Source: Clostridium sp. Marseille-P299
GTDB lineage: Bacteria; Bacillota; Clostridia; Lachnospirales; Lachnospiraceae
DNA length: 64,000 bases
NCBI RefSeq assembly: GCF_900078195.1
Contig: NZ_FJVE01000007.1
Location: 1,550,001-1,614,000, forward strand
Reading direction: 5' to 3'
The notes beneath the pieces were generated by a model. The model worked only from the letters and a program-made list of their open reading frames with translations. It ran no database searches and was not told the origin of the DNA. A program made the position numbers and the translations under genes. Position 1 is the stretch's first letter, and each line of letters starts with the position of its first letter. Shown in pieces: positions 1 to 10,040 of this stretch.

Positions 1-1
1 T

Positions 2-49
2 GTTTTAATGATGCTGGCATTTTTACTTGTTTCAGTTAAAAGCAATTAA
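2..49 (+). CDS. possible 3' end of an upstream gene (partial)
   Basis: An open frame entering from the left edge ends with TAA at 47-49 and encodes a short hydrophobic tail (VLMMLAFLLVSVKSN). It could be the C-terminus of a membrane protein cut by the window, but 16 codons are too few to be sure and it may be chance. Confidence 0.25.
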   Translation, partial: VLMMLAFLLVSVKSN

Positions 50-171
50 ACTGTATTATGAGTTTTGATGAGTAATAATCGATGGAAAACATTAAAAATT
101 TGTCCTATGATGTTTAGTAATAGATATTCATTATATAAATGCAATACTTACATGCAAGAAAAGGAGACAAA

Positions 172-1584
172 ATGTCAAAGGTTGTTTTATCAAAAAAAGA
201 TAAGTATTTTAGAGAGTTTGCTTTAAATGGAAACTTGTGGAAGGTTGTTCTTAGTGTCGGATTACCACTTGCTTTTTACCAAACATTAAATTTGGTTTTC
301 CGTCTTATTGATACAATGATGGCTTCCCATATAAGTGCGGAATCGGTATCTGCAGTTGCATATCTATCTCAATTAAATAATATGATTAGTGCAATTGGTG
401 GTGGACTTGCAGTGGGAAGTAGTTTAGAAATTAGTAAGGCTTATGGTGCAGGAAATTACGAATTAGTAAAAAAGCGTGTAAGTAGTTTGGTATCAATATG
501 TGCACTTTTAGGGGCAGTCTTATTATGCATGGTTCCATTTAGTCAAAGGATTTTAAAATTAGCGAACACTCCAGCAGATTTAATTGCAGTGGGAAGTCAG
601 TATTTTGCAATTGAATTAGTTGGCATCGTTATTACATTTTTTAATAATGTGTATTTAGCAATTGAACGTGCAAGAGGGAATACAAAACGCATTCTTTATT
701 TAAATTTTGGTATTATCGTACTTAAATTGTCACTAACAGCAATATTTGTATATGTATTAAAAAGTGGTATTCAAATGATAGCGATTGCAAATGTAATCTC
801 CCAATCATTTATTTTAATTGCTGCAATTATTAGTTTGAATAAAAAAGACAATGCGTTCGGATTTTCCTTCTCAAGCATCGAATTAAAAAAGCCAGTCATT
901 GGTCCGATGTTAAGACTTTCATTTCCTGTAATTATCGAAAAAATGGCTTTTTCACTTGGTAAAGTTATTGTAAATTCAATGAGTGGTAGTTATGGAGGAT
1001 TGGCAGTTGGTGCGCTTAATATTTCAAATAATATCGGCGGAATTACAACTGGACCTCAAAATGGATTTCAAGAAGGTGGAGCAGCGATTATTAGTCAAAA
1101 CTTAGGGGCTGCACAAACAAAACGTGCATTAGAAACTTTTAAAAGAACATTGGTAGTAAATGTTACAATTGGCTTTGTTGGCATGGTTACAACTCTTATA
1201 TTTTTAAAGCCTCTAACATATGTATTTGCTAATTCATCTGGAGGTTTTAATGTTGAATTTCAAAATATGATTATTTCAATGTATCGATTTGAAGCCTTTG
1301 GAGGTTGTATCCCATTGGCATTTAATGCATCCGTTATTTCTTTGTTACTTGGCTTTGGGTATACGAAGATAACATTAATCATCAACTTTTTAAGAGTATT
1401 TGTTTACCGTATTCCAGTTCTTTATGCATTACAAAAGTTTACGGATTTAGGTGCTGTTAGTTGTGGTTTGGTTATGTTTATTAGTAATACTTTAGTTTCC
1501 ATAACTTCGGTTATAATAGCATTTTTTGTTATTCGTCATATCTGTAAAAAAGAGAATATTAAGTTTCGAAATGTAGCAAATTAA
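172..1584 (+). CDS. MATE family multidrug/metabolite exporter
   Basis: The protein (470 aa from this start) is an inner-membrane antiporter of the MATE family, which uses a Na+ or H+ gradient to export cationic drugs or metabolites. About twelve hydrophobic segments are visible in two homologous halves, with the usual early motif around 'GLPLAFYQTLNLVFRLIDT' and the second-half repeat near 'LRLSFPVIIEKMAFSLG'. The start at 172 is chosen because AAGGAG lies at 161-166; an in-frame ATG at 139 lacks a ribosome binding site. The gene stands alone, followed by 450 bp of non-coding repeats. The substrate cannot be told from the sequence. Confidence 0.9.
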   Translation: MSKVVLSKKDKYFREFALNGNLWKVVLSVGLPLAFYQTLNLVFRLIDTMMASHISAESVSAVAYLSQLNNMISAIGGGLAVGSSLEISKAYGAGNYELVKKRVSSLVSICALLGAVLLCMVPFSQRILKLANTPADLIAVGSQYFAIELVGIVITFFNNVYLAIERARGNTKRILYLNFGIIVLKLSLTAIFVYVLKSGIQMIAIANVISQSFILIAAIISLNKKDNAFGFSFSSIELKKPVIGPMLRLSFPVIIEKMAFSLGKVIVNSMSGSYGGLAVGALNISNNIGGITTGPQNGFQEGGAAIISQNLGAAQTKRALETFKRTLVVNVTIGFVGMVTTLIFLKPLTYVFANSSGGFNVEFQNMIISMYRFEAFGGCIPLAFNASVISLLLGFGYTKITLIINFLRVFVYRIPVLYALQKFTDLGAVSCGLVMFISNTLVSITSVIIAFFVIRHICKKENIKFRNVAN

Positions 1585-1698
1585 CTTTTAAATTTTTGTT
1601 TATAAAATTAATTTAACGCTATAAGTTGATTGGTTGCAATAATCAGCAAAGCAGATGCTGCAATGATTAGTGAAATTTATTGATTATTAGACTACATT

Positions 1699-1801
1699 AT
1701 AAATCTAGGAAATAAATCTAGGAAATAAATCTAGGAAATAAATCTAGGATATAAATCTAGGCTATAAACCTAAGATATACGCTAGATTATAAACTTAAAA
1801 T
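1699..1801 (+). repeat. 13-bp degenerate tandem repeat
   Basis: About eight head-to-tail units of ATAAATCTAGGAA occur in the spacer after the MATE gene. The first three copies are identical and later copies diverge progressively (ATAAACCTAAGAT, ATAAACTTAAAAT). The 452-bp gene-free stretch 1585-2036 otherwise holds only a hairpin and a promoter. Confidence 0.9.
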
Positions 1802-1821
1802 ATAATTTAAAATAAAATTCT

Positions 1822-1865
1822 AAAAGTATGGAAGTAACTATTTATCTATGTTCTTCCATACTTTT
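1822..1865. terminator. perfect 13-bp stem hairpin, likely bidirectional terminator
   Basis: AAAAGTATGGAAG (1822-1834) pairs perfectly with CTTCCATACTTTT (1853-1865) around an 18-nt loop. The stem ends in T-rich sequence on both strands, as expected of an intrinsic terminator. Confidence 0.6.
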
Positions 1866-1952
1866 ATTGCTTTGTGCAAAAGAAAGTTTTATCTTTCATT
1901 TTTTTTATCGCATAATTTGACTTTATACATCATGAAATGTTAAAATATACAC

Positions 1953-1981
1953 TTGATAAATCCATAGTTTCATATTAATAT
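1953..1981 (+). promoter_or_regulatory. sigma-A type promoter for the 2037 gene
   Basis: TTGATA at 1953-1958 and TAATAT at 1976-1981 are separated by 17 bp, about 55 bp upstream of the start codon. Confidence 0.6.
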
Positions 1982-2036
1982 TAAATGGATATGTTATACA
2001 AATCATTAGAAACATATACGAGGAAGGAAAGATCAT

Positions 2037-2624
2037 ATGAAGAAGATTAAACCGAAAAAGAAACAAGAAGTTAATGTGAAGGCAGTAATGACTCGTGAAA
2101 AGAAAATGCTATTTGGTGGTATTGCTGGGGCCGTATTGTTATTGCTTGTTATTTTGGTAATTGCTGAAGGTGTAAGCAAATCTAAAATAAGTATAACAAA
2201 CGATACAAGCAGAAAAATTACATCGGTTAAGGCATACTTTTCTGGTACCAAATATGAAGAGACAAGCACTGATAGTGATGACAAAACCAGTGAAACCAAA
2301 GAAGTAGCATATCAATCAGAAAATATTGCTGACACTGAACTTGCAGCGGGAGAGACGTTTAAAGCTTCTTTACCTGATTTAAGTGAATTAAAAGGAACAG
2401 GATCCGGTCTTATATTAGAGATTACTTTTGAAAACGAAGAAACAAGAACAATTGATACTGGACTCTTTAATTCAAAATTTGATGGAAAAATTAAAGTTGT
2501 TTTCAAAGAAGATAAAAGCGGTGAAGTTGATATGAAAGTAAAAGCTTCCACTGGCTTATTTGGTTCAACTGCAAACACTTTATGTAATGATACTTATGAA
2601 ATGCATTTACTAGATAATGAATAA
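2037..2624 (+). CDS. membrane-anchored hypothetical protein
   Basis: This 195-aa protein has a very basic N-terminus (KKIKPKKKQEV), one transmembrane segment at roughly residues 28-44 (an Ala/Leu/Val run), and an extracytoplasmic remainder that is acidic and rich in Ser/Thr/Glu and looks like a small beta-rich domain. Because the positive charge lies before the membrane segment, an N-in, C-out topology is expected. I do not recognise the family. It has its own promoter and a purine-rich GGAAGGAAAG ribosome binding site, and appears monocistronic. Confidence 0.75.
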   Translation: MKKIKPKKKQEVNVKAVMTREKKMLFGGIAGAVLLLLVILVIAEGVSKSKISITNDTSRKITSVKAYFSGTKYEETSTDSDDKTSETKEVAYQSENIADTELAAGETFKASLPDLSELKGTGSGLILEITFENEETRTIDTGLFNSKFDGKIKVVFKEDKSGEVDMKVKASTGLFGSTANTLCNDTYEMHLLDNE

Positions 2625-2742
2625 ATAGTAAATAGCTTTACATGAACATAACAATTGAGCAAAAATTCGTTCATACAAAAGATATTTTCAACATAGTTTG
2701 TAAGTGCGGATAAACGACAGATACTAGAAGGGGGATTTTGAC

Positions 2743-5043
2743 ATGATTAAGCTCTTTAAACAAGGTGCATATGTACTTAATGGTGCTGAAATTATTGAAG
2801 AAAATAATGAATCAGCAGCAATACTCAACCAGAAACTAGGAAATAATATTTTATCTAAAGAAGATGCTGCCAAGAATACAATGGCATATCAAATTTTATC
2901 TGCACATAATACTTCTGGGAATATGGAACATTTAAAAATCAAATTTGATAAATTAGCATCCCACGACATCACATTCGTTGGTATTATTCAAACGGCACGT
3001 GCCAGTGGGTTAGAGCAATTTCCAGTTCCTTATGTACTTACAAATTGTCACAATAGCTTATGTGCCGTTGGTGGAACAATTAATGAAGATGACCATATGT
3101 TTGGTTTATCTTGCGCAAAAAAATATGGTGGAATTTATGTACCACCTCATCAAGCAGTAATTCACCAATATGCTCGTGAAATTCTAGCAGGCGGTGGAAA
3201 AATGATTTTAGGCTCCGATAGCCATACTCGTTATGGTGCACTTGGTACCATGGCAATGGGTGAAGGCGGTCCAGAACTTGTAAAACAATTATTAAATAAA
3301 ACATATGACATTAAGATGCCAAAAGTTGTTGGTGTATACTTAACTGGAAAGCCAAGAAAAGGTGTAGGACCACAGGATATTGCACTTGCAATTATTGGTG
3401 AGGTTTTCGCTAATGGCTATGTGAACAATAAAGTAATGGAATTCATCGGTGATGGTATAGACAATTTAAGTGTTGATTATCGTATTGGAATTGATGTTAT
3501 GACCACTGAAACTACTTGTCTTTCTTCTATTTGGAGAACCGATGATGCTGTAAAAGAATTCTATGAAATTCATCGTAGACCAGAAGATTATAAAGAATTA
3601 AATCCTGGTTCTGTTGCTTATTATGATGGAATGATTTATGTGGATTTATCAGAAATCAAACCTATGATTGCAATGCCATTCCATCCAAGCAATGTATATA
3701 CAATTGATGATTTAAATGCTAATCTATATGATATTTTAGATGAAGTTGAGAAAAAAGCAGCGATTAGTTTGGATAATTCCAATATTAAGTACACATTAAA
3801 AGACAAAGTTCGTAATGGCAGATTGTACATTGAGCAAGGCGTTATCGCTGGCTGTGCAGGTGGTGGATTTGAAAATATCTGTGATGCAACTGACATCCTA
3901 GATGGCAAGTTTATTGGAAACGATGAGTTTTCACTAAGTGTATACCCAGCAAGTCAGCCAGTCTTTATGGAATTAGTAAAGAACGGTTCTGTTGCTAAGT
4001 TAATGCAAACAGGTGCTACAATCCGTACCGCTTTTTGTGGTCCATGTTTTGGAGCAGGAGATGTTCCAGCAAACAACGGATTAAGTATTCGTCATACAAC
4101 TAGAAACTTCCCTAATAGAGAAGGTTCAAAGATTACAAGTGGTCAAATCGCTTCCGTAGCATTAATGGACGCTCGCTCCATCGCAGCTACAGCAGCAAAT
4201 AAAGGATATTTAACATCTGCAGAAGATATTGATGTTAACTTCAATAAACCAAAGTACTTCTATGATTCAACAATTTATGAAAATCGTGTGTATAATGGTG
4301 TTGGAAATCCACAGAAAGATGTTGAAATTAAGTTTGGTCCTGGTATTGTTGACTGGCCAACGATGTCTGCATTGACAGATGATTTGGTACTTAAGGTTGT
4401 TTCTGTCATTCATGACCCAGTTACAACAACAGATGAGTTAATTCCATCAGGAGAGACTTCTTCTTATCGTTCCAATCCACTTGGGTTAGCAGAATTTACT
4501 CTATCAAGAAAAGATCCTGCATACGTTGGACGTGCAAAAGAAGTTCAGAAAGCAGAAAAAGCAAGACTTACTGCAAAAACTGCAGATGAAATTTATGAAG
4601 CAAACCAAGAAGTTAAACCAATTGTTGAAAAAATCCAAGAAACATTTAACATTAATCCATTGGAAACACAAATTGGTAGTGTAATTTATGCAGTAAAACC
4701 AGGAGATGGCTCTGCAAGAGAACAAGCTGCAAGTTGTCAGAAGGTTCTTGGAGGATTTGCTAATATTGCTAGAGAGTATGCAACGAAGAGATATCGTTCT
4801 AATCTTATTAACTGGGGTATGTTACCATTTGTATTCGAGGATGAAATACCATTTAACAATGGAGATTATATCTTTATAAAAGATGTTAAGAAAGCCATTG
4901 AGGAAAACAAGACTGAAGTAGAAGCTTATGTTGTTTCTGATGAAATGAAAAAGTTTACTTTAAAATTAAATGAACTTACAAAAGATGAACGCGAAATCAT
5001 ATTAAAAGGTTGCTTAATTAACTATTATAAAGATGCAAAATAA
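2743..5043 (+). CDS. aconitase-family hydratase (YbhJ-like)
   Basis: The 766-aa protein is a [4Fe-4S] dehydratase of the aconitase superfamily. The cluster ligands are visible: Cys371 in '[14 protein letters not shown]' and Cys432/Cys435 in '[10 protein letters not shown]'. The catalytic region '[20 protein letters not shown]' matches aconitase 'GtDSHT'. It resembles the poorly characterised hydratase YbhJ more than citric-cycle aconitase in motif wording and length, so the substrate is unknown. It is monocistronic with an AGGGGG ribosome binding site and no adjacent citrate synthase or isocitrate dehydrogenase, which argues against simply calling it acnA. Confidence 0.8.
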   Translation: MIKLFKQGAYVLNGAEIIEENNESAAILNQKLGNNILSKEDAAKNTMAYQILSAHNTSGNMEHLKIKFDKLASHDITFVGIIQTARASGLEQFPVPYVLTNCHNSLCAVGGTINEDDHMFGLSCAKKYGGIYVPPHQAVIHQYAREILAGGGKMILGSDSHTRYGALGTMAMGEGGPELVKQLLNKTYDIKMPKVVGVYLTGKPRKGVGPQDIALAIIGEVFANGYVNNKVMEFIGDGIDNLSVDYRIGIDVMTTETTCLSSIWRTDDAVKEFYEIHRRPEDYKELNPGSVAYYDGMIYVDLSEIKPMIAMPFHPSNVYTIDDLNANLYDILDEVEKKAAISLDNSNIKYTLKDKVRNGRLYIEQGVIAGCAGGGFENICDATDILDGKFIGNDEFSLSVYPASQPVFMELVKNGSVAKLMQTGATIRTAFCGPCFGAGDVPANNGLSIRHTTRNFPNREGSKITSGQIASVALMDARSIAATAANKGYLTSAEDIDVNFNKPKYFYDSTIYENRVYNGVGNPQKDVEIKFGPGIVDWPTMSALTDDLVLKVVSVIHDPVTTTDELIPSGETSSYRSNPLGLAEFTLSRKDPAYVGRAKEVQKAEKARLTAKTADEIYEANQEVKPIVEKIQETFNINPLETQIGSVIYAVKPGDGSAREQAASCQKVLGGFANIAREYATKRYRSNLINWGMLPFVFEDEIPFNNGDYIFIKDVKKAIEENKTEVEAYVVSDEMKKFTLKLNELTKDEREIILKGCLINYYKDAK

Positions 5044-5087
5044 TTAAAAGATAGTGACGCTACTGCAATGTATCGTCCATAAAATAT

Positions 5088-5195
5088 GAGGCTGTCACAA
5101 AATAGTTTAGATTTCTATGGATGTTTCGTGTTTTTTATTGGGAACACTAAAAAACATAGAAACATCATATCTAGCAGACTATTTTGTGCAGCCTC
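5088..5195. repeat. 108-bp imperfect palindrome, terminator-like or MITE-like
   Basis: GAGGCTGTCACAAAATAGT (5088-5106) pairs with ACTATTTTGTGCAGCCTC (5178-5195) with a single bulge. Interior pairs such as GATGTTT (5120-5126) with AAACATC (5160-5166) extend the hairpin, and a T-rich run follows at 5197-5200. It probably ends the hydratase transcript; its size is larger than a usual intrinsic terminator. Confidence 0.6.
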
Positions 5196-5316
5196 GTTTT
5201 ATTCTTTTAAGAAACTTTATAGAAGTTTTGTTGATTCTTCCAATTAAATGAACTATAATAGACAGCATGAAGATTTTAGGGGCGATAAAATCTATTTCGC
5301 AATGGAGGGAAAGAGT

Positions 5317-6846
5317 TTGAAACTTAAAAATATTTTGCTTAGTCGTATTGTTATAGCTGGATCAATTATACTGCTACAAATTGTCTGGTTTATAACTTTT
5401 TTTCTAAGACTTACAGAGTATTCAATCATTATCAATTTCTTTTTTACTACTCTTAGTATTATTGCTCTACTTTTTGTTATTAATAAAAGATATAATCCTG
5501 CATTTAAGCTAGCATGGTCTATTTTAATTCTTTTATTTCCGCTATTTGGAGGATTGCTGTACGCAATGCTTGGTACGAAAGAACCACTAAGAAAAATGAG
5601 TACATCAATTGAAAATACAAAAAATGCAATATTACCATTTGTTAGTCAAAAAGAAGAAATATTATTGGCTATTAAGGAAAATGATAAGCATGCTTATGGT
5701 CAAGTAAAATATATACTTGATCATTCCAATTCACCTATTTATAAAAATACAGAAACGAAATATTATCGAAGTGGTGAAGAGAATTTTCCAGATATTCTAG
5801 AAGCCTTAAAAAGTGCCAAACATTTTATCTTTTTAGAATACTTTATTATTGCAAACGGAAGAATGTGGAATGAAGTATTAGAAGTATTAAAAGAAAAAGC
5901 GGCACAAGGTGTCGATGTTCGTGTAATGTACGATGATGTTGGTAGTCTTACTACACTCCCATATAAGTATTATAAGTATATTGAGTCTTTTGGGATAAAA
6001 TGTGAAGCTTTTAATCATTTTGTACCATTTTTTTCTGTTGTCATGAATAACCGAGATCATAGAAAAATCCTTGTTATTGATGGGCATACAGGATTTACTG
6101 GTGGCATTAATCTCGCAGATGAATACATCAACGAAAAGAATCGATTTGGTTATTGGAAAGACACTGGAATAATGCTAAAGGGTGAGGCAGTATGGAATCT
6201 TACGGTTATGTTCTTAACCATGTGGAATGCTGTAAGAAAAACAGATACTTCCTATGAAGCTTTTATGCCTAAAGTCCATAATAAGTTAGAGTTTAATGAC
6301 GATGGGTATGTGCAACCATATGGCGATTCGCCACTGGATGGAGAAACTGTTGGTGAAAATGTTTATTTAAATATAATAAACAATGCGGTAGATTATGTTT
6401 ACATTTTTACACCATATCTAATTATTGATAACGAAATGATGGTTGCTTTATGTCTTGCTGCTAAAAGAGGGGTAGATGTAAGAATAGTTACACCTAACAT
6501 TCCAGATAAAAAAATTGTGTTTTTATTAACTCAATCATTTTATCCGCAATTAATTGAAAATGGTGTAAAAATATATCAGTTTACACCGGGATTTTTACAT
6601 GCAAAATGTTTTGTATCCGATGATAAAGTTGCAACGGTTGGCACTATTAATATGGACTACCGAAGTTTATACTTACACTTTGAATGTGGTGTATTCTTAT
6701 ATAATACAAAGACAGTTTTAGAAGTAAGAGATGATATCCTTAATACAATCGAGCAAAGTAGACGGATTAGTGAAGAGGATTTAAACAGTTCTTTCATAAA
6801 ACGCTTTGCACAAGCTGTTCTTATTTTGTTTGCACCACTATTATAA
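5317..6846 (+). CDS. cls: cardiolipin synthase (phospholipase D family)
   Basis: This membrane enzyme condenses two phosphatidylglycerol molecules to cardiolipin and glycerol. Two HKD motifs are present: HRKILVID starting near residue 248 and HAKCFVSD near residue 428, each followed by the typical Gly/Asn stretch (TGGINLADEY; GTINMDYRSL). Three N-terminal hydrophobic segments make the PLDNc anchor. I place the start at TTG 5317 because GGAGGG at 5304-5309 is spaced 7 nt from it, giving 509 aa, a typical length; ATG at 5302 or 5248 would be longer and has no ribosome binding site. Confidence 0.85.
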   Translation: MKLKNILLSRIVIAGSIILLQIVWFITFFLRLTEYSIIINFFFTTLSIIALLFVINKRYNPAFKLAWSILILLFPLFGGLLYAMLGTKEPLRKMSTSIENTKNAILPFVSQKEEILLAIKENDKHAYGQVKYILDHSNSPIYKNTETKYYRSGEENFPDILEALKSAKHFIFLEYFIIANGRMWNEVLEVLKEKAAQGVDVRVMYDDVGSLTTLPYKYYKYIESFGIKCEAFNHFVPFFSVVMNNRDHRKILVIDGHTGFTGGINLADEYINEKNRFGYWKDTGIMLKGEAVWNLTVMFLTMWNAVRKTDTSYEAFMPKVHNKLEFNDDGYVQPYGDSPLDGETVGENVYLNIINNAVDYVYIFTPYLIIDNEMMVALCLAAKRGVDVRIVTPNIPDKKIVFLLTQSFYPQLIENGVKIYQFTPGFLHAKCFVSDDKVATVGTINMDYRSLYLHFECGVFLYNTKTVLEVRDDILNTIEQSRRISEEDLNSSFIKRFAQAVLILFAPLL

Positions 6847-6851
6847 AAAAA

Positions 6852-6897
6852 GCAAGAATGATAAGTCAGGGTAAGGAAGCGCAAGAATAATAAGTCA
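6852..6897 (+). repeat. 17-bp direct repeat, two copies
   Basis: GCAAGAATGATAAGTCA (6852-6868) recurs with one mismatch at 6881-6897, 29 bp on, just after the cls stop codon. Confidence 0.6.
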
Positions 6898-6966
6898 ATA
6901 AAAGAAACCGAATAAAAGTTTCTTTAAAATATTTTAGATCACCAGGTTTGGTGGATGGGAGGAAAA

Positions 6967-7806
6967 ATGTCAACAATTATTGATGGAAAAAGAATATCAA
7001 ATGAAATTAAAGAAGAGTTAAAAAAAGAAGTAGAAGTTTTAGGGCAAAAGGGAATTTCGGTTACTTTAGCAGTAATTCTAGTAGGGAATGATCCTGCATC
7101 TGCAGTTTATGTAGGCAATAAAAAGAAAGCCTGCGAGTATATCGGAATCAATTCTTTGACTTATGAATTACCAGAAGAAACAAAAGAAGAAGAAGTTTTA
7201 GCCTTGGTCAAAGAATTAAATGATCGTGCTGATGTAAATGGTATTCTTGTTCAGTTGCCACTACCAAAACATATTGATGAAGATAAAGTAATTCAAACCA
7301 TTGATCCTAAAAAGGATGTTGATGGTTTTCATCCACAAAGTGTCGGTGCTTTAAGCATTGGTCAAAAGGGCTTTGTTTCTTGTACACCTGCAGGTATTAT
7401 TGAATTATTAAAACGTTCTAACATTGAAATCGAAGGAAAAGAATGTGTGGTAGTAGGTAGAAGTAATATTGTAGGAAAACCGATGGCAATGTTAATGCTA
7501 CGGGAAAATGCCACAGTTACTATTTGTCATTCCAAGACAAAGGACTTAAAAGAAGTAACAAAACGTGCAGATATTTTAATTGTTGCATTAGGAAAACCAC
7601 GTTTTATAACGAAGGACTATGTAAAAGAGGGTGCGGTTGTTATTGACGTTGGAATTCATCGTGACGAGAATAATAAACTTTGTGGCGACGTAGATTATAA
7701 CGATGTTGTAGAGGTTGCAAGTGCAATTACGCCAGTTCCAGGTGGAGTGGGACCTATGACCATAGCAATGTTAATGAAAAATTGTGTTGCAAGTACAACA
7801 CTATAA
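6967..7806 (+). CDS. folD: methylenetetrahydrofolate dehydrogenase/cyclohydrolase
   Basis: FolD interconverts 5,10-methylene-, methenyl- and 10-formyl-tetrahydrofolate, using NADP, for purine synthesis and one-carbon metabolism in the cytosol. The family signatures are clear: '[18 protein letters not shown]' with the catalytic-lysine region, '[12 protein letters not shown]', 'DVDGFHP', the nucleotide-binding '[18 protein letters not shown]' and the C-terminal '[15 protein letters not shown]'. The start at 6967 follows GGGAGG at 6957-6962 and gives 279 aa, a usual size. It appears to be a single-gene unit ahead of rimO. Confidence 0.95.
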   Translation: MSTIIDGKRISNEIKEELKKEVEVLGQKGISVTLAVILVGNDPASAVYVGNKKKACEYIGINSLTYELPEETKEEEVLALVKELNDRADVNGILVQLPLPKHIDEDKVIQTIDPKKDVDGFHPQSVGALSIGQKGFVSCTPAGIIELLKRSNIEIEGKECVVVGRSNIVGKPMAMLMLRENATVTICHSKTKDLKEVTKRADILIVALGKPRFITKDYVKEGAVVIDVGIHRDENNKLCGDVDYNDVVEVASAITPVPGGVGPMTIAMLMKNCVASTTL

Positions 7807-7983
7807 CACAAAAATAGGGATATATTTTTAAAGTATTGTTAAAATACTATAAAATTATTAGAAAAAATATTTTTTATATTTCAATTTAAAAGAAAAACTG
7901 ATACAATTGATAAGAGTATTGCTAAAAAGGCAATCGGAATAAATTACGTATTATATAGTAGTAGAGAAAGGCTTGGGCTAGGA

Positions 7984-9306
7984 ATGAATATATTTTTTGT
8001 CTCATTAGGATGCGATAAAAATCTTGTAGATAGTGAGGTTATGTTAGGTCTCATTCGTGAGAAAGGGTTCCATTTAACTAATGAAGAACAGGAAGCAGAC
8101 ATTATTGTTGTAAATACATGTTGTTTTATAAATGATGCTAAGGAAGAAAGTATCAATACCATTCTTGAAATGGCAGAGTACAAGAAAAATGGTAAATTAA
8201 AAGGCTTGATTGTTACAGGTTGTCTTGCACAACGTTATAAGAACGATATTATGAAAGAGATACCAGAAGTAGATGCACTTCTTGGTACAACAAGTTATGA
8301 TGCAATCTCTGAAGTGATTGATAAAGTTTTAGAGGGTGAAAAAGCTGAAAGCTTTAAAGATTTAAATGAACTTTCTACAGTTGAAACACATCGTGTTAAT
8401 ACAACTGGTGGATATTTTTCATATTTAAAGATAGCAGAAGGCTGTGATAAGCACTGTACGTATTGTATTATACCTAAAATCCGTGGTGACTATCGTAGTG
8501 TTCCAATGGAAAAATTAATCAAAGAAGCAGAATTTCTTGCTGAAGGTGGAGTGAAAGAATTAATTTTAGTTGCTCAAGAAACTACCGTTTATGGTGTTGA
8601 TTTATATTGTAAAAAATCATTACCTGAACTTCTTCATAAATTATGTAACATCGAAGGTATTGAATGGATTCGTTTACAATATTGTTATCCAGAAGAAATT
8701 ACAGATGAGTTAATCGAAGTTATAAAAACAGAACCAAAGATTTGTCATTATCTTGATATTCCAATTCAACATGCATCAGATAATATTTTAAAACGCATGG
8801 GAAGACGTACAAATCAAAAAGAATTACGGGATTTAATTGCTAAATTAAGAAAAGAAATACCTGATATAGCGCTTAGAACTTCTTTAATCACAGGTTTCCC
8901 TGGAGAGACAGAAGAAGATCATGAAATATTAAAAACATTTGTAAAAGAAATGAAATTTGAGCGTTTGGGTGTATTTACTTATAGTAAAGAAGAAGATACA
9001 CCAGCTGCTAAAATGAAAGACCAAATTCTTAAAAAAGTCAAGGTTAGCAGACAGAAAGAACTTATGAAATTACAACAAACAATTGCCTTTGATCATGCGA
9101 AGGATATGATTGGTAAAGAACTTAAAGTTATGATTGAAGGTAAATTACCAGATGAAGGTGTTTATATTGGAAGAACCTATATGGATGCTCCAAATGTGGA
9201 TGGTTATATCTTTGTACACACAAGCGATGAACTTATGTCTGGTGAATTTGCAGAAGTTCTTGTTATGGAGGCAAAGGACTATGATTTAATTGGTAAGGCC
9301 CTATAA
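7984..9306 (+). CDS. rimO: ribosomal protein S12 methylthiotransferase
   Basis: RimO is a radical-SAM enzyme that adds a methylthio group to the conserved Asp of ribosomal protein S12. The 440-aa protein has an N-terminal MTTase domain with its own cluster cysteines ('SLGCDKNLVDSE', 'NTCCFI', 'VTGCLAQRY'), the radical-SAM motif C154-x3-C158-x2-C161 ('CDKHCTYC') and a C-terminal TRAM domain from about residue 375. 'SLGCDKN' and 'YCYPEEIT' favour RimO over MiaB/MtaB. It precedes pgsA by 86 bp and probably shares its transcript. Confidence 0.95.
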   Translation: MNIFFVSLGCDKNLVDSEVMLGLIREKGFHLTNEEQEADIIVVNTCCFINDAKEESINTILEMAEYKKNGKLKGLIVTGCLAQRYKNDIMKEIPEVDALLGTTSYDAISEVIDKVLEGEKAESFKDLNELSTVETHRVNTTGGYFSYLKIAEGCDKHCTYCIIPKIRGDYRSVPMEKLIKEAEFLAEGGVKELILVAQETTVYGVDLYCKKSLPELLHKLCNIEGIEWIRLQYCYPEEITDELIEVIKTEPKICHYLDIPIQHASDNILKRMGRRTNQKELRDLIAKLRKEIPDIALRTSLITGFPGETEEDHEILKTFVKEMKFERLGVFTYSKEEDTPAAKMKDQILKKVKVSRQKELMKLQQTIAFDHAKDMIGKELKVMIEGKLPDEGVYIGRTYMDAPNVDGYIFVHTSDELMSGEFAEVLVMEAKDYDLIGKAL

Positions 9307-9391
9307 GTGTTGCCCCCAAAATAAATGGGATTTAAGTTTTAAATTATTAATAAAAAGAAATTTTAAAACTAGAAAGGCACAGGTATTTTAT

Positions 9392-9934
9392 ATGAATTTA
9401 CCAAATAAAATTACAATTTTTAGAGTCAGCATGATTCCATTATTCTTAGTATTGTTACTGGTTCCAAACATACCATTTGGAAATTATTTAGCGCTTGCAG
9501 TATTTATTATTGCATGTCTATCTGATGCATTAGATGGTCATATTGCGCGTAAATATAATTTAGTAACGAATTTTGGAAAGTTCATGGATCCACTTGCAGA
9601 TAAATTACTTGTATGTTCAGCTCTTATATGTTTTGTTGAATTAGGTACAGTTCCTGCATGGATTGTTATTGTTATAATCGCTAGAGAATTTATTATCAGT
9701 GGTTTTCGTTTGGTTGCGTCTGATAATGGGCTTGTAATTGCAGCTAGTTATTGGGGAAAATTTAAAACTACTGCTCAAATGATTATGTGTATTTTATTTA
9801 TTGCTAATTTTAATAATCCATTTTTTAATGTATTAGAGCAAATCTTTTTATATTTGGCTTTAATTTTAACAGTAATTTCTTTGATTGATTATTTAGTAAA
9901 GAATTCACATGTTTTAAAAGACGGAACAAAATAG
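9392..9934 (+). CDS. pgsA: CDP-diacylglycerol-glycerol-3-phosphate 3-phosphatidyltransferase
   Basis: PgsA makes phosphatidylglycerol-phosphate from CDP-diacylglycerol and glycerol-3-phosphate in the membrane. The CDP-alcohol phosphotransferase motif DG-x2-AR-x8-G-x3-D-x3-D is intact in 'DGHIARKYNLVTNFGKFMDP' followed by LAD. Several membrane segments follow and the length is 180 aa. The start at 9392 is preceded by AGAAAGG at 9371-9377; a longer frame overlapping rimO begins with unrelated, non-hydrophobic residues. The rimO-pgsA-cinA order is common in Firmicutes. Confidence 0.93.
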   Translation: MNLPNKITIFRVSMIPLFLVLLLVPNIPFGNYLALAVFIIACLSDALDGHIARKYNLVTNFGKFMDPLADKLLVCSALICFVELGTVPAWIVIVIIAREFIISGFRLVASDNGLVIAASYWGKFKTTAQMIMCILFIANFNNPFFNVLEQIFLYLALILTVISLIDYLVKNSHVLKDGTK

Positions 9935-9943
9935 AGTAAAATA

Positions 9944-10014
9944 AGGGTTGTCATAAAGGCATCGTATGTGTAATTTTAAAATTCAACATATATTATGCCT
10001 TTTATGACAACCCT
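9944..10014. terminator. hairpin terminator after pgsA
   Basis: AGGGTTGTCATAAAGGCAT (9944-9962) pairs with ATGCCTTTTATGACAACCCT (9995-10014) with one bulged base, followed by GTGTTTTT. Confidence 0.7.
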
Positions 10015-10040
10015 GTGTTTTTATACGAAAGGCATCGGGG

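Noticed and set aside
139..171. Upstream ATG of the MATE gene as the start
   Set aside because: The AAGGAG at 161-166 is placed for the ATG at 172 and lies inside the longer version.
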